Positions 35,997-44,018 of a DNA stretch of 64,000 bases are shown one piece after another. The translations under genes were made by a program, and so were the position numbers. The notes below the pieces were generated by a model that worked only from the letters and a program-made list of their open reading frames with translations, was not told the origin of the DNA and did no database searches. Numbering within the stretch: the first letter of the stretch is position 1; every line of letters begins with the position of its first letter. Origin of the DNA: JBBQWZ01 sp043788745 (lineage in GTDB: Bacteria > Acidobacteriota > Terriglobia > Bryobacterales > Bryobacteraceae); contig JAYVTO010000217.1 in assembly GCA_043788745.1 (NCBI GenBank), forward strand, positions 1 through 64,000, read 5' to 3'.

Positions 35997-36731
35997 ATGC
36001 GCCATCTGCGCTCCTTGCTGATCACTGTCCCAGCCATCTTGTGCAGCACCATCGCGTTCGGCTCAGTGAGTCTGGTGGTTTCGCTGTTTGATTCTGCTGG
36101 CAGAAAACAGATCAAAATCGCGCGCGCCTGGGCGCAGTTCCTCTGCTTTGCAGCCGGAGTAAAGATCATTGTCGAAGGCTTGGATAAGATCGATCCGGAA
36201 GGCGCCTACGTGTTCGCAGCAAACCACCTGAGCTACATGGATACGCCCGTGGTCTTGTCGCAGATTCCGGTTCAGTTCCGCTTTCTGGCGAACGATTATC
36301 TCTTCAAAATTCCGTTTCTCGGCACCCATCTGCGCAGTGCCGGACACATTCCCGTGCCTTACGGCGATGCGCGGGCGGCCATCCGAACTCTGCGCGTGGC
36401 CGCGGAGAAAATTCAGAGCCAGCGCATCTCCTTGCTGATTTTCCCGGAAGGCGGGCGCTCCGAGACGGGGGAACTACAGGACTTCAAAGACGGCGGCGCG
36501 TACGTCGCGATCAAGTCGGGGGCCCAACTGGTGCCGATCGCGTTGGTAGGTGTGCGAAAGATTCTGCCGATGCACGGTAAGATCTTTTCTACCGGCACGG
36601 TCCGCGTGCGGATTGGCGACCCGATTTCTACCACAGGTCTCGAACTCAGTGATCGCGGCAAAGTGACGGCGCTGTTACGCGAGCGAATCGTTGCTATGCT
36701 CGAAAATCAACCTGTTCCGGCATCTCGATGA
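35997..36731 (+). CDS. plsC: 1-acyl-sn-glycerol-3-phosphate acyltransferase (PlsC)
   Basis: A 244-residue membrane-bound enzyme that makes phosphatidic acid from lysophosphatidic acid. One to two N-terminal membrane helices precede the acyltransferase block NHLSYMD (HX4D, about 78-84), then RFLANDYLFKIPFLG, and FPEGGRSETGEL (about 148-159) for glycerol-phosphate binding. The gene overlaps the next one by 4 bases (ATGA). Confidence 0.93.
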   Translation: MRHLRSLLITVPAILCSTIAFGSVSLVVSLFDSAGRKQIKIARAWAQFLCFAAGVKIIVEGLDKIDPEGAYVFAANHLSYMDTPVVLSQIPVQFRFLANDYLFKIPFLGTHLRSAGHIPVPYGDARAAIRTLRVAAEKIQSQRISLLIFPEGGRSETGELQDFKDGGAYVAIKSGAQLVPIALVGVRKILPMHGKIFSTGTVRVRIGDPISTTGLELSDRGKVTALLRERIVAMLENQPVPASR

Positions 36732-37882
36732 AAACCAAAATTGTTCTTTCGCTTCTCTTATTGATTTCCGCGGTGAGTTGGTTCGCCGGCGCGCAGAATC
36801 CGCCCGGCGGTCAGCCGCCCCCGCAACGCGGCCCCCGGAAGCCCACTGAGGTGATGCCGTTCGAGGAGTACGACCCGAAGTCGATGCTCGTCGTGCCGGA
36901 GCATCCCGTGTGGAAGGCGAAGTATCCGTTTGTTGACGTCCATCATCACCCGCAGTCGAAGACCCAAGCCGACGTTGACGCCCTGGTGAAGGACATGGAC
37001 AACATCAACCTGCAGGTGATGGTGAACCTGTCCGGCGGCTTCGGCGACCGGCTGAAGCAGAACATGGATGTCTACCAATCGCGCTATAAGAGCCGATTCG
37101 TGGTGTTCACGAATTTTGATTTCAAGGATGTCGACGCTCCGGACTACTCGGCACGCCTGGCTAAGCAGATCGAGGACGACTACAAGGCAGGCGCCCGCGG
37201 CTTGAAAATTTTCAAGAACTTCGGCATGGATCTGAAGGACAAGATCGGCCAGCGAATCCACACCGACGACCCCCGATTCGATGCCGCCTTCGAGGCATGC
37301 GGGCGGTTGGGGATGCCGGTTCTGATCCACACGGCCGAGCCGCAGGCGTTCTTCCAGCCCATCGACAAGCACAACGAGCGGTGGCTGGAGTTGCAGCAGT
37401 TTCCGCAGCGAGCGCGCCCACCGGAACGCTATCCGAGTTGGGAGGTGCTGATGCAGGAGCAGTGGGCGATGTTCAAACGCCATCCCAAGACCAGGTTCAT
37501 CAGCGCGCACATGGCTTGGCTGGGCAGTGATCTCGGGCGGCTGTCGAAGCTGATGGACGAGATGCCCAACATGTACACAGAGATCGGCGCGGTGCTGTAC
37601 GACATCGGGCGTCAGCCTCGGGCGGCGCATGCGTTTTTCATGAAGTATCAGGACCGGATTCTGTTTGGCAAGGACGCATGGGAGCCTCGCGATCCGATTG
37701 AGTATCAGTGCTACTTCCGGGTGCTCGAAACCAGCGATGAGTACTTTGACTACTATCGCAAGCGCCATGCGTTCTGGAAGATGTACGGTATGGGGCTGCC
37801 CGACGATGTGCTGAAGAAGATGTACTACAAGAACGCGATCAAACTACTGCCAAGCATTGCCGCTTCGCAGTTCCCGAGGTAG
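36728..37882 (+). CDS. secreted amidohydrolase-family protein
   Basis: A 384-residue protein with a signal peptide (MKTKIVLSLLLLISAVSWFAGAQ) and a TIM-barrel amidohydrolase-2 domain. Metal-site candidates are FVDVHHHPQ (HxH, about 73-81), MPVLIHTAEP (about 197), FISAHMAWLG (about 258) and FGKDAWEP (Asp, about 315). This branch is often annotated as predicted metal-dependent hydrolase or decarboxylase; the substrate is unknown. It overlaps plsC by 4 bases. Proline-rich residues follow the signal peptide. Confidence 0.82.
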   Translation: MKTKIVLSLLLLISAVSWFAGAQNPPGGQPPPQRGPRKPTEVMPFEEYDPKSMLVVPEHPVWKAKYPFVDVHHHPQSKTQADVDALVKDMDNINLQVMVNLSGGFGDRLKQNMDVYQSRYKSRFVVFTNFDFKDVDAPDYSARLAKQIEDDYKAGARGLKIFKNFGMDLKDKIGQRIHTDDPRFDAAFEACGRLGMPVLIHTAEPQAFFQPIDKHNERWLELQQFPQRARPPERYPSWEVLMQEQWAMFKRHPKTRFISAHMAWLGSDLGRLSKLMDEMPNMYTEIGAVLYDIGRQPRAAHAFFMKYQDRILFGKDAWEPRDPIEYQCYFRVLETSDEYFDYYRKRHAFWKMYGMGLPDDVLKKMYYKNAIKLLPSIAASQFPR

Positions 37883-38023
37883 CGCGGCGGCGAAGGAGCG
37901 GCGGCGAAAGAAAGCTCCGCCGCGACCCCACCCGCTACAATAAAGCGTGCCCCTCGAGCCTCGACTCCGCGCGCTCGCTGGCGCAGTCTGCGCCCTCGCC
38001 CTTTCAACGCGCTCACGCACGGC

Positions 38024-38641
38024 TTGTGTGCGCAGACGCTCATCCTGCCCGAAGCGGACCAGGATACCTTCACCAGTTTCTCGCGAAACCTCGCGAACGA
38101 TCTCCACGTGCATGGAACGCTAGAAGAATCGCTAGCGATGAACATGGCCGCAGCGCAATATCAAATCGAGCGCGCCCGCGCCATCGGCAACAATATTCTG
38201 GAAGTAGGCGCCATCGATCACGCCGCTGAACTCCCGGAATCCGAGCAAAATCCGTCCATTAGGCATGCCATCGGGCTCGCCGAATCCTACAAAGCGAACG
38301 CGAAAGATCTCGACTTAATCTCGCGCTACACCGCGCGCCACAGCCGCGAATTTCTCCAAACTCACACGCGCCTCTGCCAAATCCAGAAAGTCCAGAAAGA
38401 TCGCCACCGCTACCAGCAGGAGCGCAAACAGCGCCACAACCAAGCCTTCGGGCAGTATCAACAGACCGCCGTCACAGGCAAGCAAGCCACACCGAATCAG
38501 GAACATGGAGAGGCATCTGGCTTTGTTCCGCAGCCCCCATCACCACCACTAGATGCGTCCCAGCCGCCACTCAATGATTCGCCAATAACCAGCGCAAACA
38601 CGCTGGAATTAGTCAAAACGAACGAGGAAAACGCCGCCTAA
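38024..38641 (+). CDS. hypothetical protein of an acidobacterial NALTHGL-type family, 5' end uncertain
   Basis: The frame contains FNALTHGLCAQTLILPEADQ from about 38003, a motif I associate with small acidobacterial proteins (N-x-x-TGP...NALxHGL...). That motif begins before the first usable start codon (TTG 38024), and no ATG or GTG lies upstream in frame. The real start is either further up at a rare codon or the 5' end is damaged; upstream residues are Arg/Pro rich and do not match the family. The body is helical (HVHGTLEESLAMNMAAAQYQ) with a Gln/His-rich coiled segment and a Pro-rich tail. Function unknown. Confidence 0.5.
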   Translation: MCAQTLILPEADQDTFTSFSRNLANDLHVHGTLEESLAMNMAAAQYQIERARAIGNNILEVGAIDHAAELPESEQNPSIRHAIGLAESYKANAKDLDLISRYTARHSREFLQTHTRLCQIQKVQKDRHRYQQERKQRHNQAFGQYQQTAVTGKQATPNQEHGEASGFVPQPPSPPLDASQPPLNDSPITSANTLELVKTNEENAA

Positions 38642-38766
38642 TAGCCCACCACCTCCCACCACCCATCCCAAATTCACCAAACAAGAGCCCGAAGTGTGCC
38701 CACCTCGTGCTGTCCTCCCACGAAGAACCGCGAGCGTAAGCGAGCGGCCCTCCGCACCGCTATAAC

Positions 38767-38784
38767 CCCGCCCTTCAGGGCGGG
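38767..38784. repeat. hairpin CCCGCCC-TTCA-GGGCGGG
   Basis: A perfect 7-bp stem with a TTCA loop, similar in form to the hairpin at 6930-6953 read on the other strand. No T-run follows. Confidence 0.65.
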
Positions 38785-38902
38785 ATTAAATCGGGCGCTG
38801 TCGGTAGGGGAGAGATCCGTTCACTCTCCCGCGGCGACCCTGTAGGTGGTTCAATCTTGGTCGCAGCAGGGCGGGGTGCCGGCTCGTGAATCCGCTCCCG
38901 AC

Positions 38903-38919
38903 GCGGCCCTTCGGGCCGC
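38903..38919. repeat. hairpin GCGGCCC-TTC-GGGCCGC
   Basis: A perfect 7-bp stem with a 3-base loop, followed by TTTGG. It could be a weak terminator for the 38024 gene on the plus strand. Confidence 0.55.
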
Positions 38920-39033
38920 TTTGGTCGCGGCTCGGATTTGGTGCATTTCTTGGGCTTCTCGCAGCAATCCCGCGTTAACTGGTTCCTAGCGCGCGTCCGC
39001 TCGCTTACGCTCGCGGTTCTTCTTTGGGGGCGT

Positions 39034-39055
39034 TCGCTTACGCTCGCGGTTCTTC
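39034..39055. repeat. third copy of the dispersed TCGCTTACGCTCGCGGTTCTTC repeat
   Basis: 22 bases are identical to part of 38997-39022 in direct orientation, 11 bases after it. Diverged copies occur at 44307-44330 and near 46303. Confidence 0.75.
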
Positions 39056-39057
39056 GT

Positions 39058-39109
39058 GTAGGTCGGACCTGTAGGGCGGACCTGGAGGGCTGACCTGGAG
39101 GTCCGACTT
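39058..39109. repeat. four tandem 13-bp units near GTAGGGCGGACCT
   Basis: Units are 39058-39070, 39071-39083, 39084-39096 and 39097-39109, differing at one to four positions each. The last unit reaches into the stop codon of the kinase gene on the minus strand. Confidence 0.8.
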
Positions 39110-41987
39110 ACTGGGCTGATTCTTTTGCTTCGTTTTGAGCGGCGACTAGGAGGGGGAGGTCGCGGTCGGCGTCTTTCCAGAGGTCGAGGAACTTTTGGTA
39201 GGCCTGTTGGGCTTTGGGCTTGTCGCCGCCGGCGGCGTAGGCGCGGGCGACCCCGAGGTAGGAGAGCGGAACGATCATCGGTTCCTGCCAATAGGCGGCG
39301 CGGCGGGCGACGATGGTCTCGAAGGCCTTGGCGGCGTCGGCTGGCTTGCCGAGTTTGAGGCTGGCGAGGCCGCGGAAGTAGATGGGTAGGCCTTGGCCGC
39401 GCTCAAAGCGGGCGGTGGGCTGGAGCTTTTCGAGCACGGCGGGCCAGTCTTCTTTTTTCACTTCAATGGCGGCGCGGGTCAGCGGCATCCAGACCTGATT
39501 GTTCATCGTGTCGAGGGGAAAGGCTTTCGCCGTTTCCTCATTCAGTTTGATGGCCTGGAGTCCATCGCCACAGAGGGCCAGGGAAATAGCGGACGTGGCA
39601 AGGGTCGTGGAATCGCGGTCCATGGAGAGCGCGGAACGGACCAAGGCGCGGGCACCCGTGCAATCACCCAGCAGCGCGGCGGCCTGCGCCTCCAAGGTAA
39701 GGGTTGTGGCGGCAAAGCCTGGGAGATCGCGCTGCCTGGCTAATGCGGAAGCCTTGCGGCGGAATTCGGTGGCTTGGCGGCGTTGGCCGATGAAGTCCGC
39801 GTACTGGGCCTGCTCCGGGAGGCTTTTGTATTCGTTGGGGGTTCCGGCGGCCCATTGGAGTTCGCGGGCCACGATCGGTTTGTCGCCTTCGAGATAGGCG
39901 ATGCGCAAGAGGCCGATGTGCGCGTCGGTGGAGCCGAGGCGGAGGCCGATGGCTTTTTCGGCAACGGCTTTGGCTTCGGCGAACTTGTCAACGGAAGTGT
40001 AGTTCTGCACGAGGTTCGTATAAGAGACGGCCGCGCGAGGCTCGAGGCGCATGGCTTCGAGGCACTCCTGAATCGCCAGATCGAAATCTCCGGTTTCAAT
40101 GTACGCGGAGCCGAGGTTGACATGCGGCGTGAGATCGCGGGGATAGGTACGCGAGTACAACTGGTAGGTCTCGACGATTTTGTCGCGGTCGCGGGTGACG
40201 GATTCGTTGTAACGGGCGGTGATGTAGAGGCGCTCGCGCTCGCTGACGCGATCGACGAGAGCGAAGGCCTTGCGAGCGAGGTCGGCGGCTTTGCCTTTTT
40301 CTCCGGCGTTCGAGTAGGAGACGGCCTGCCGGGCGTAGGCCATGGCGAAGTTGGGGTCGAGCGAGGTGGCGCGCTGGTAGAAGGGGATGGCGTCGAGCCA
40401 GAGGCCCTGGCTCTTTTGGGCTTCGCCGAGGGAGTAGGCCTTGAAGGCTTCGAGAGAGCCGGTCGTAGCCTGCTTGAATTCGTAGTTGAGTTTCTGGATG
40501 GAGGCGAGGGATTCGCCGAGTTTGGCGCGGAGGTTGGCGGCGGCGGTGGAAAGGGACTTGAGGACGCGTTCCTTGTCTTCGGATTCGACTTGCTCGCGGG
40601 CGAGGGTTTCGCCGCTGGCGCAATTGATGGCCTCGAGCGTAATGACGTAGGTTTTGCCAAGCGTGGCGATGGAGCCGGCGATCATGGCTTTGTGGGCGTC
40701 GCGTTCGCAGATTTCGCGGGCGATGGGCTGGGTTAGCTTCTCGTCCGCGGCGCGGCCCGTGAGCTTGAGCGCATTGCGGATCTCGCCCTCGGACTTGATT
40801 TTGAGAAACGGCGATTGCTCGAGTTGAATCGCGAGGGCCTGCTTCAGCGCGCCGTCGAAGATGGCGTCGCCCGTCGTGTTGTTGAATTCCGCGAGGACGA
40901 CGATGTCTTTGTCGGTAAGGATGGTGGCGGCGGGCTTGGGTTTGCTCGTGAAGTAGAAGGCACCGGCCCCGACGGCGAGCAGGGCGACGGCCGCGGCGGC
41001 GTACTTCGGGAGATTCGACTTGGGCGTTGGGAGTTGTCCGGCGGAGACGGAGTTTGCGCTGGGAGTCGCGATGATCGTTTCCTGGGTTGCGGTGGGCTGC
41101 GAGGACCCGGGGCTGGAGACTGACAGGCCGGCGCCGCTGATTTCGCGTTCGGCACGTTTGAGATCGCCGCGGAGGTCGGCGGCGGATTGATACCGGAGGT
41201 CGCGGTCTTTTTCGAGCAATTTTGCGATGATGCGCTCGAGCTCTGCGGTGAGGTTGGGATTCCGGTCGCGGAGGGGCGCGGGGCTTTTGGTGAAGAGGGC
41301 TTCGAGAATGGCTCCGGCGCTGTCGGCGGCGAAGGGAGGGGTGCCGGCGGCCATCTCATAAAGGACAACGCCGAGGGACCACAGGTCGCCGCGCGCGTCG
41401 ACGCTTTGTCCGCGTGCTTGCTCTGGAGACATGTAGGCGTAGGTACCCATGGTGGTGCCGGGCGTGGTGAGGGTATCGCCGATTTGTTTGGTTTCGTCGG
41501 TGAGTTCGTTGGAGACGAGTTTGGCGAGGCCGAAGTCGAGGATCTTGGCCTGGCCGCGTTCGTTGACGAAGATGTTGGCGGGCTTGATGTCGCGGTGGAT
41601 GATGCCTTTGGCGTGGGCGGCGTCGAGGGCGTCGGCCATTTGGATGGCGAGGGGCAACAGGGTTGCGGGGGCCATGGGCTGGGTGCCAATAAATTGCTTG
41701 AGCGTGTCGCCGCCGAGGAGTTCCATGACGAGATAGGGAGTTCCGTCGGATTCGCCGATGTCGTGGATGGCGCAAATATTGGGATGGCTGAGTGACGAAG
41801 CGGCGCGGGCCTCGCGCTGAAAGCGATCACGAGAGGCTTGGTCCGAGAAAGTGTTGGGGAGAACTTTGATGGCGACGTCGCGATTGAGGCGAGTGTCGCG
41901 GGCGCGGTAGACCTGGCCCATGCCGCCGGCTCCGATGGATGCAAGGATTTCGTAGGGTCCGAGGCGAGTCCCGGCAGGCAGCAGCAT
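39108..41987 (-). CDS. membrane Ser/Thr protein kinase with extracytoplasmic TPR domain
   Basis: A 959-residue Hanks-type kinase. Kinase domain about 8-275: GAGGMGQVYRARD (P-loop), VAIKVLP (Lys), IIHRDIKPANIFV (catalytic loop), ILDFGLAKL (DFG) and GTYAYMSPEQARG (APE-like). A single membrane helix follows near 325-345 (YAAAAVALLAVGAGAFYF). The C-terminal 600 residues have a CsgG/TolB-like start (LAEFNNTTGDAIFDGALKQAL) and TPR repeats (SLDPNFAMAYARQAVSYSNAG, ARAYAAGGDKPKAQQAYQKFL). It probably couples an external signal to protein phosphorylation. Start ATG 41987 is chosen at MLLPAGTRLGPYEIL. Confidence 0.93.
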   Translation of the reverse strand: MLLPAGTRLGPYEILASIGAGGMGQVYRARDTRLNRDVAIKVLPNTFSDQASRDRFQREARAASSLSHPNICAIHDIGESDGTPYLVMELLGGDTLKQFIGTQPMAPATLLPLAIQMADALDAAHAKGIIHRDIKPANIFVNERGQAKILDFGLAKLVSNELTDETKQIGDTLTTPGTTMGTYAYMSPEQARGQSVDARGDLWSLGVVLYEMAAGTPPFAADSAGAILEALFTKSPAPLRDRNPNLTAELERIIAKLLEKDRDLRYQSAADLRGDLKRAEREISGAGLSVSSPGSSQPTATQETIIATPSANSVSAGQLPTPKSNLPKYAAAAVALLAVGAGAFYFTSKPKPAATILTDKDIVVLAEFNNTTGDAIFDGALKQALAIQLEQSPFLKIKSEGEIRNALKLTGRAADEKLTQPIAREICERDAHKAMIAGSIATLGKTYVITLEAINCASGETLAREQVESEDKERVLKSLSTAAANLRAKLGESLASIQKLNYEFKQATTGSLEAFKAYSLGEAQKSQGLWLDAIPFYQRATSLDPNFAMAYARQAVSYSNAGEKGKAADLARKAFALVDRVSERERLYITARYNESVTRDRDKIVETYQLYSRTYPRDLTPHVNLGSAYIETGDFDLAIQECLEAMRLEPRAAVSYTNLVQNYTSVDKFAEAKAVAEKAIGLRLGSTDAHIGLLRIAYLEGDKPIVARELQWAAGTPNEYKSLPEQAQYADFIGQRRQATEFRRKASALARQRDLPGFAATTLTLEAQAAALLGDCTGARALVRSALSMDRDSTTLATSAISLALCGDGLQAIKLNEETAKAFPLDTMNNQVWMPLTRAAIEVKKEDWPAVLEKLQPTARFERGQGLPIYFRGLASLKLGKPADAAKAFETIVARRAAYWQEPMIVPLSYLGVARAYAAGGDKPKAQQAYQKFLDLWKDADRDLPLLVAAQNEAKESAQ

Positions 41988-42163
41988 ACGCGCTAGTGTA
42001 ACTGGTTTGCGGGGCGATTCGCAGCGGCGTAACAAGTCTCGTGTCGCGCGCGGTCTTTACTGTGCGTCTGGAACCGCTGGATCGCTCACAAGCGCGAACC
42101 GCAATACCGTGAGCGCTGACAAACACCCCAAGTCATCGGTGAATCGTCACAAGCGCAAATGGT

Positions 42164-42355
42164 GTGATCAACGTGTCAGAGTTGTCCTTGGACAGCACGG
42201 ACGACCTGAACAACCTCCAGGCAGCAGCGTTCGTCCTGGGCTCGCTCCACTTCACAACACTCACCACCGGCACGAGCCCACTTGTGATCTCGATCAACGC
42301 TCTTGGCGACGCGGCCGGCAAGCGAGGGCGAAGCCCGAGTGCGGTGATTCGGTGA
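42164..42355 (+). pseudogene. remnant of a secreted cohesin-like / PEP-CTERM-type protein
   Basis: The stretch DLNNLQAAAFVLGSLHFTTL followed by TTGTSPLVISINALGDAAG (about 42197-42310) resembles the end of cohesin-like beta-sandwich domains in acidobacterial PEP-CTERM proteins, from memory of that pattern (F.LA.L.F.TL..GTSPL.I). No signal peptide, no complete domain and no PEP anchor are present, and the frame ends in unrelated residues. It sits between the kinase gene start and the Fic promoter. I call it a fragment with modest confidence. Bases 42036-42163 show nothing clear. Confidence 0.4.
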
Positions 42356-42386
42356 TGCAATCTCCGCAGATCATGCGAGGAATAGC

Positions 42387-42423
42387 TTGCGTCGTGCGGT
42401 GATTAACCACTATAATCACCGCA
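42387..42423 (+). promoter_or_regulatory. promoter with palindromic operator of the fic unit
   Basis: A perfect inverted repeat with 11-base arms (TGCGGTGATTA at 42395-42405, TAATCACCGCA at 42413-42423, 7-base spacer) overlaps a consensus -10 TATAAT (42411-42416). TTGCGT at 42387-42392 is 18 bases upstream as -35. A further half-site TGCGGTGATT lies at 42340-42349. The layout implies repression by a dimeric regulator, possibly the XRE protein downstream. Confidence 0.7.
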
Positions 42424-42436
42424 TAGAGTGCGGCGA

Positions 42437-43558
42437 ATGACCATGTACAGCCACGAACTGCCAGACTGGCCCAAATACCGCTGGAACCACCGACGCCTGG
42501 CAGAAACGCTCGCCTCCGTGCGCCATCAGCAGGGCCGCCTGATCGGCCACATGGAAGCGCTCGGGTTTCAGCTTCAGCAGGAGGCCGTGCTGCAAACGCT
42601 CACGGAGGATGTACTGAAGACCAGTGAGATCGAAGGCGAGAGGCTGGACAAAGAACAGGTTCGCTCATCCATCGCCCGCCGCCTCGGCATGGACATCGCT
42701 GGCATCAAGCCATCCGACCGCAACGTCGAAGGCATCGTCGAAATGATGCTTGATGCGACACGCAACTACGACCAGCCCCTGACTGCGGATAGGCTGTTCG
42801 GCTGGCAGGCATCCCTCTTCCCAACTGGTCGCAGCGGCATGATAAAAATCACCGTCGGAGCATGGCGTGATGACATGACCGGCCCCATGCAAGTGGTCTC
42901 CGGCCCGATGCGCCGTGAGCGTGTCCACTACCAAGCACCCGTAGCGGCACGATTGGACCAGGAAATGAGCGCGTTCCTGAATTGGTTTGACAGCGATGCG
43001 GCAATGGACCAAGTCCTCAAGGCTGGGATGTCCCATCTCTGGTTTGTCACGCTTCATCCCTTCGACGACGGCAACGGACGCATCGCGCGCGCGATCGCGG
43101 ATATGGCACTCGCCCGCTCCGAGAAAAGCGCGCAGCGCTTCTACAGTATGTCATCTCAGATTCGCCTGGAACGCAACGCCTACTACGACATCCTGGAGAA
43201 GACCCAAAAGGGAACTATGGACATCACCGAATGGATGGAATGGTTCCTCGGATGCCTTGGTCGTGCTATCGAAGGGGCGCAATTGACCCTCGCGGCCATC
43301 CTGCACAAGGCACGCTTCTGGGACCGACTTGTAAGCGCATCGATCAACGCATCGATCAACGACCGCCAGCGACTCATGCTGAATCGGTTACTGGACGGAT
43401 TGGAAGGTAAGCTGACCACTTCCAAATGGGCAACGCTGACAAAATGCTCGCCGGATACGGCGCTGCGTGACATTCTGGGCCTCCTCGAAATCGGGGTTCT
43501 GGTTCGGGGTTCCGAGGGTGGTCGCAGCACGAGCTACTCACTGAGTAACCCGCAGTAG
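42437..43558 (+). CDS. Fic-family AMP-transferase with DUF4172 N-terminus
   Basis: A 373-residue Fic enzyme that would transfer AMP (or remove it) from target proteins. The N-terminal DUF4172 domain has LPDWPKYRW at the start and carries a likely inhibitory motif TSEIEG (T/SxxxEG, about 58-63), which blocks ATP in class II Fic proteins. The flap is near MIKITVGAWRDD. The catalytic motif HPFDDGNGRIAR (about 209-220) is complete. A C-terminal winged-helix-like segment (LTTSKWATLTKCSPDTALRDI) probably binds DNA. Starts at GTG 42428, ATG 42437 and ATG 42443 are possible; 42437 is a compromise. Confidence 0.9.
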   Translation: MTMYSHELPDWPKYRWNHRRLAETLASVRHQQGRLIGHMEALGFQLQQEAVLQTLTEDVLKTSEIEGERLDKEQVRSSIARRLGMDIAGIKPSDRNVEGIVEMMLDATRNYDQPLTADRLFGWQASLFPTGRSGMIKITVGAWRDDMTGPMQVVSGPMRRERVHYQAPVAARLDQEMSAFLNWFDSDAAMDQVLKAGMSHLWFVTLHPFDDGNGRIARAIADMALARSEKSAQRFYSMSSQIRLERNAYYDILEKTQKGTMDITEWMEWFLGCLGRAIEGAQLTLAAILHKARFWDRLVSASINASINDRQRLMLNRLLDGLEGKLTTSKWATLTKCSPDTALRDILGLLEIGVLVRGSEGGRSTSYSLSNPQ

Positions 43559-43567
43559 CACTGATGT

Positions 43568-43813
43568 TTGACCGCCTATGCCAGGAACGAGAAGGAAGAC
43601 CGGGTCAGCCCTAAAATCGCTGAGGATGTGGACGTGAAATCCATTCGCAGCAAGTTGGGTATGACGCAGCAGGAATTCACCAGCTTCGGTTTTTCATTGA
43701 GTGCCATCCGCCACTGGGAAGCTCATCGCCGGATGCCTGAGGGTCCCGCTCGTGTGTTGCTCATGGTTATCGCTCGTAACCCTAGCGTTGTACTCGAAAC
43801 ACTGCATCGTTAA
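43568..43813 (+). CDS. short XRE/HTH antitoxin-like protein, N-terminally truncated
   Basis: An 81-residue helix-turn-helix protein, TTG start, 9 bases after fic. It matches the middle and C-terminus of antitoxins of the AYARGE...VDVRAIRKKLGMTQEEFA...HWEQGRRQPEGPAR type. Compared with that pattern it lacks the first 15-20 residues (an in-frame stop precedes the TTG), has one residue fewer in the HTH (TQQEFTSFGFS), and has WEAHRR for WEQGRR. The C-terminal EGPARVLLMVIARNP is intact. It may still be the repressor or antitoxin of the Fic unit, or a decaying leftover of a RelE-type pair. Confidence 0.6.
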   Translation: MTAYARNEKEDRVSPKIAEDVDVKSIRSKLGMTQQEFTSFGFSLSAIRHWEAHRRMPEGPARVLLMVIARNPSVVLETLHR

Positions 43814-44018
43814 GTCGAAGATGGTTCTGATGTGGCTTAGCACGGGGGCGCAAACTGTGCCCGGCGTCTCAAGTCTCGGTTGCGGCCTGCGGTGGCGGAG
43901 GAACAAGGCGAGGACGATGCAGGAAGAGGTTCCGGCGGTGAGGATGAAGCCGGAGCCGCGGCATCCGTTCGAGTGGCCGGATTGACGGTGCCGGATTTAT
44001 GGTGATGGGGTAGGAATT

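Larger units (their letters stand above)
38722..39022. repeat. 301-bp noncoding block bounded by exact 26-bp inverted repeats
   Basis: The sequence at 38722-38747 (GAAGAACCGCGAGCGTAAGC and 6 more bases) returns exactly inverted at 38997-39022. The interior codes for nothing recognisable and contains hairpins at 38767-38784 and 38903-38919. The form is like a miniature inverted-repeat element, but no target-site duplication is evident. It accounts for most of the gap 38642-39107. Confidence 0.7.

Noticed and set aside
38642..39107. CRISPR array
   Set aside because: The repeats here are three copies in mixed orientation without regular spacers, and no cas gene is in the window.
39774..40736. 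320-codon plus-strand frame opposite the Ser/Thr kinase
   Set aside because: The Gly/Val/Phe-rich composition mirrors the TPR coding strand; no start context or motif.
43837..44018. Minus-strand hydrophobic stretch ILTAGTSSCIVLALFLRHRR, like a PEP-CTERM anchor
   Set aside because: The PEP motif itself is absent, no gene leads into it, and it is opposite in direction to the cohesin-like fragment at 42164.
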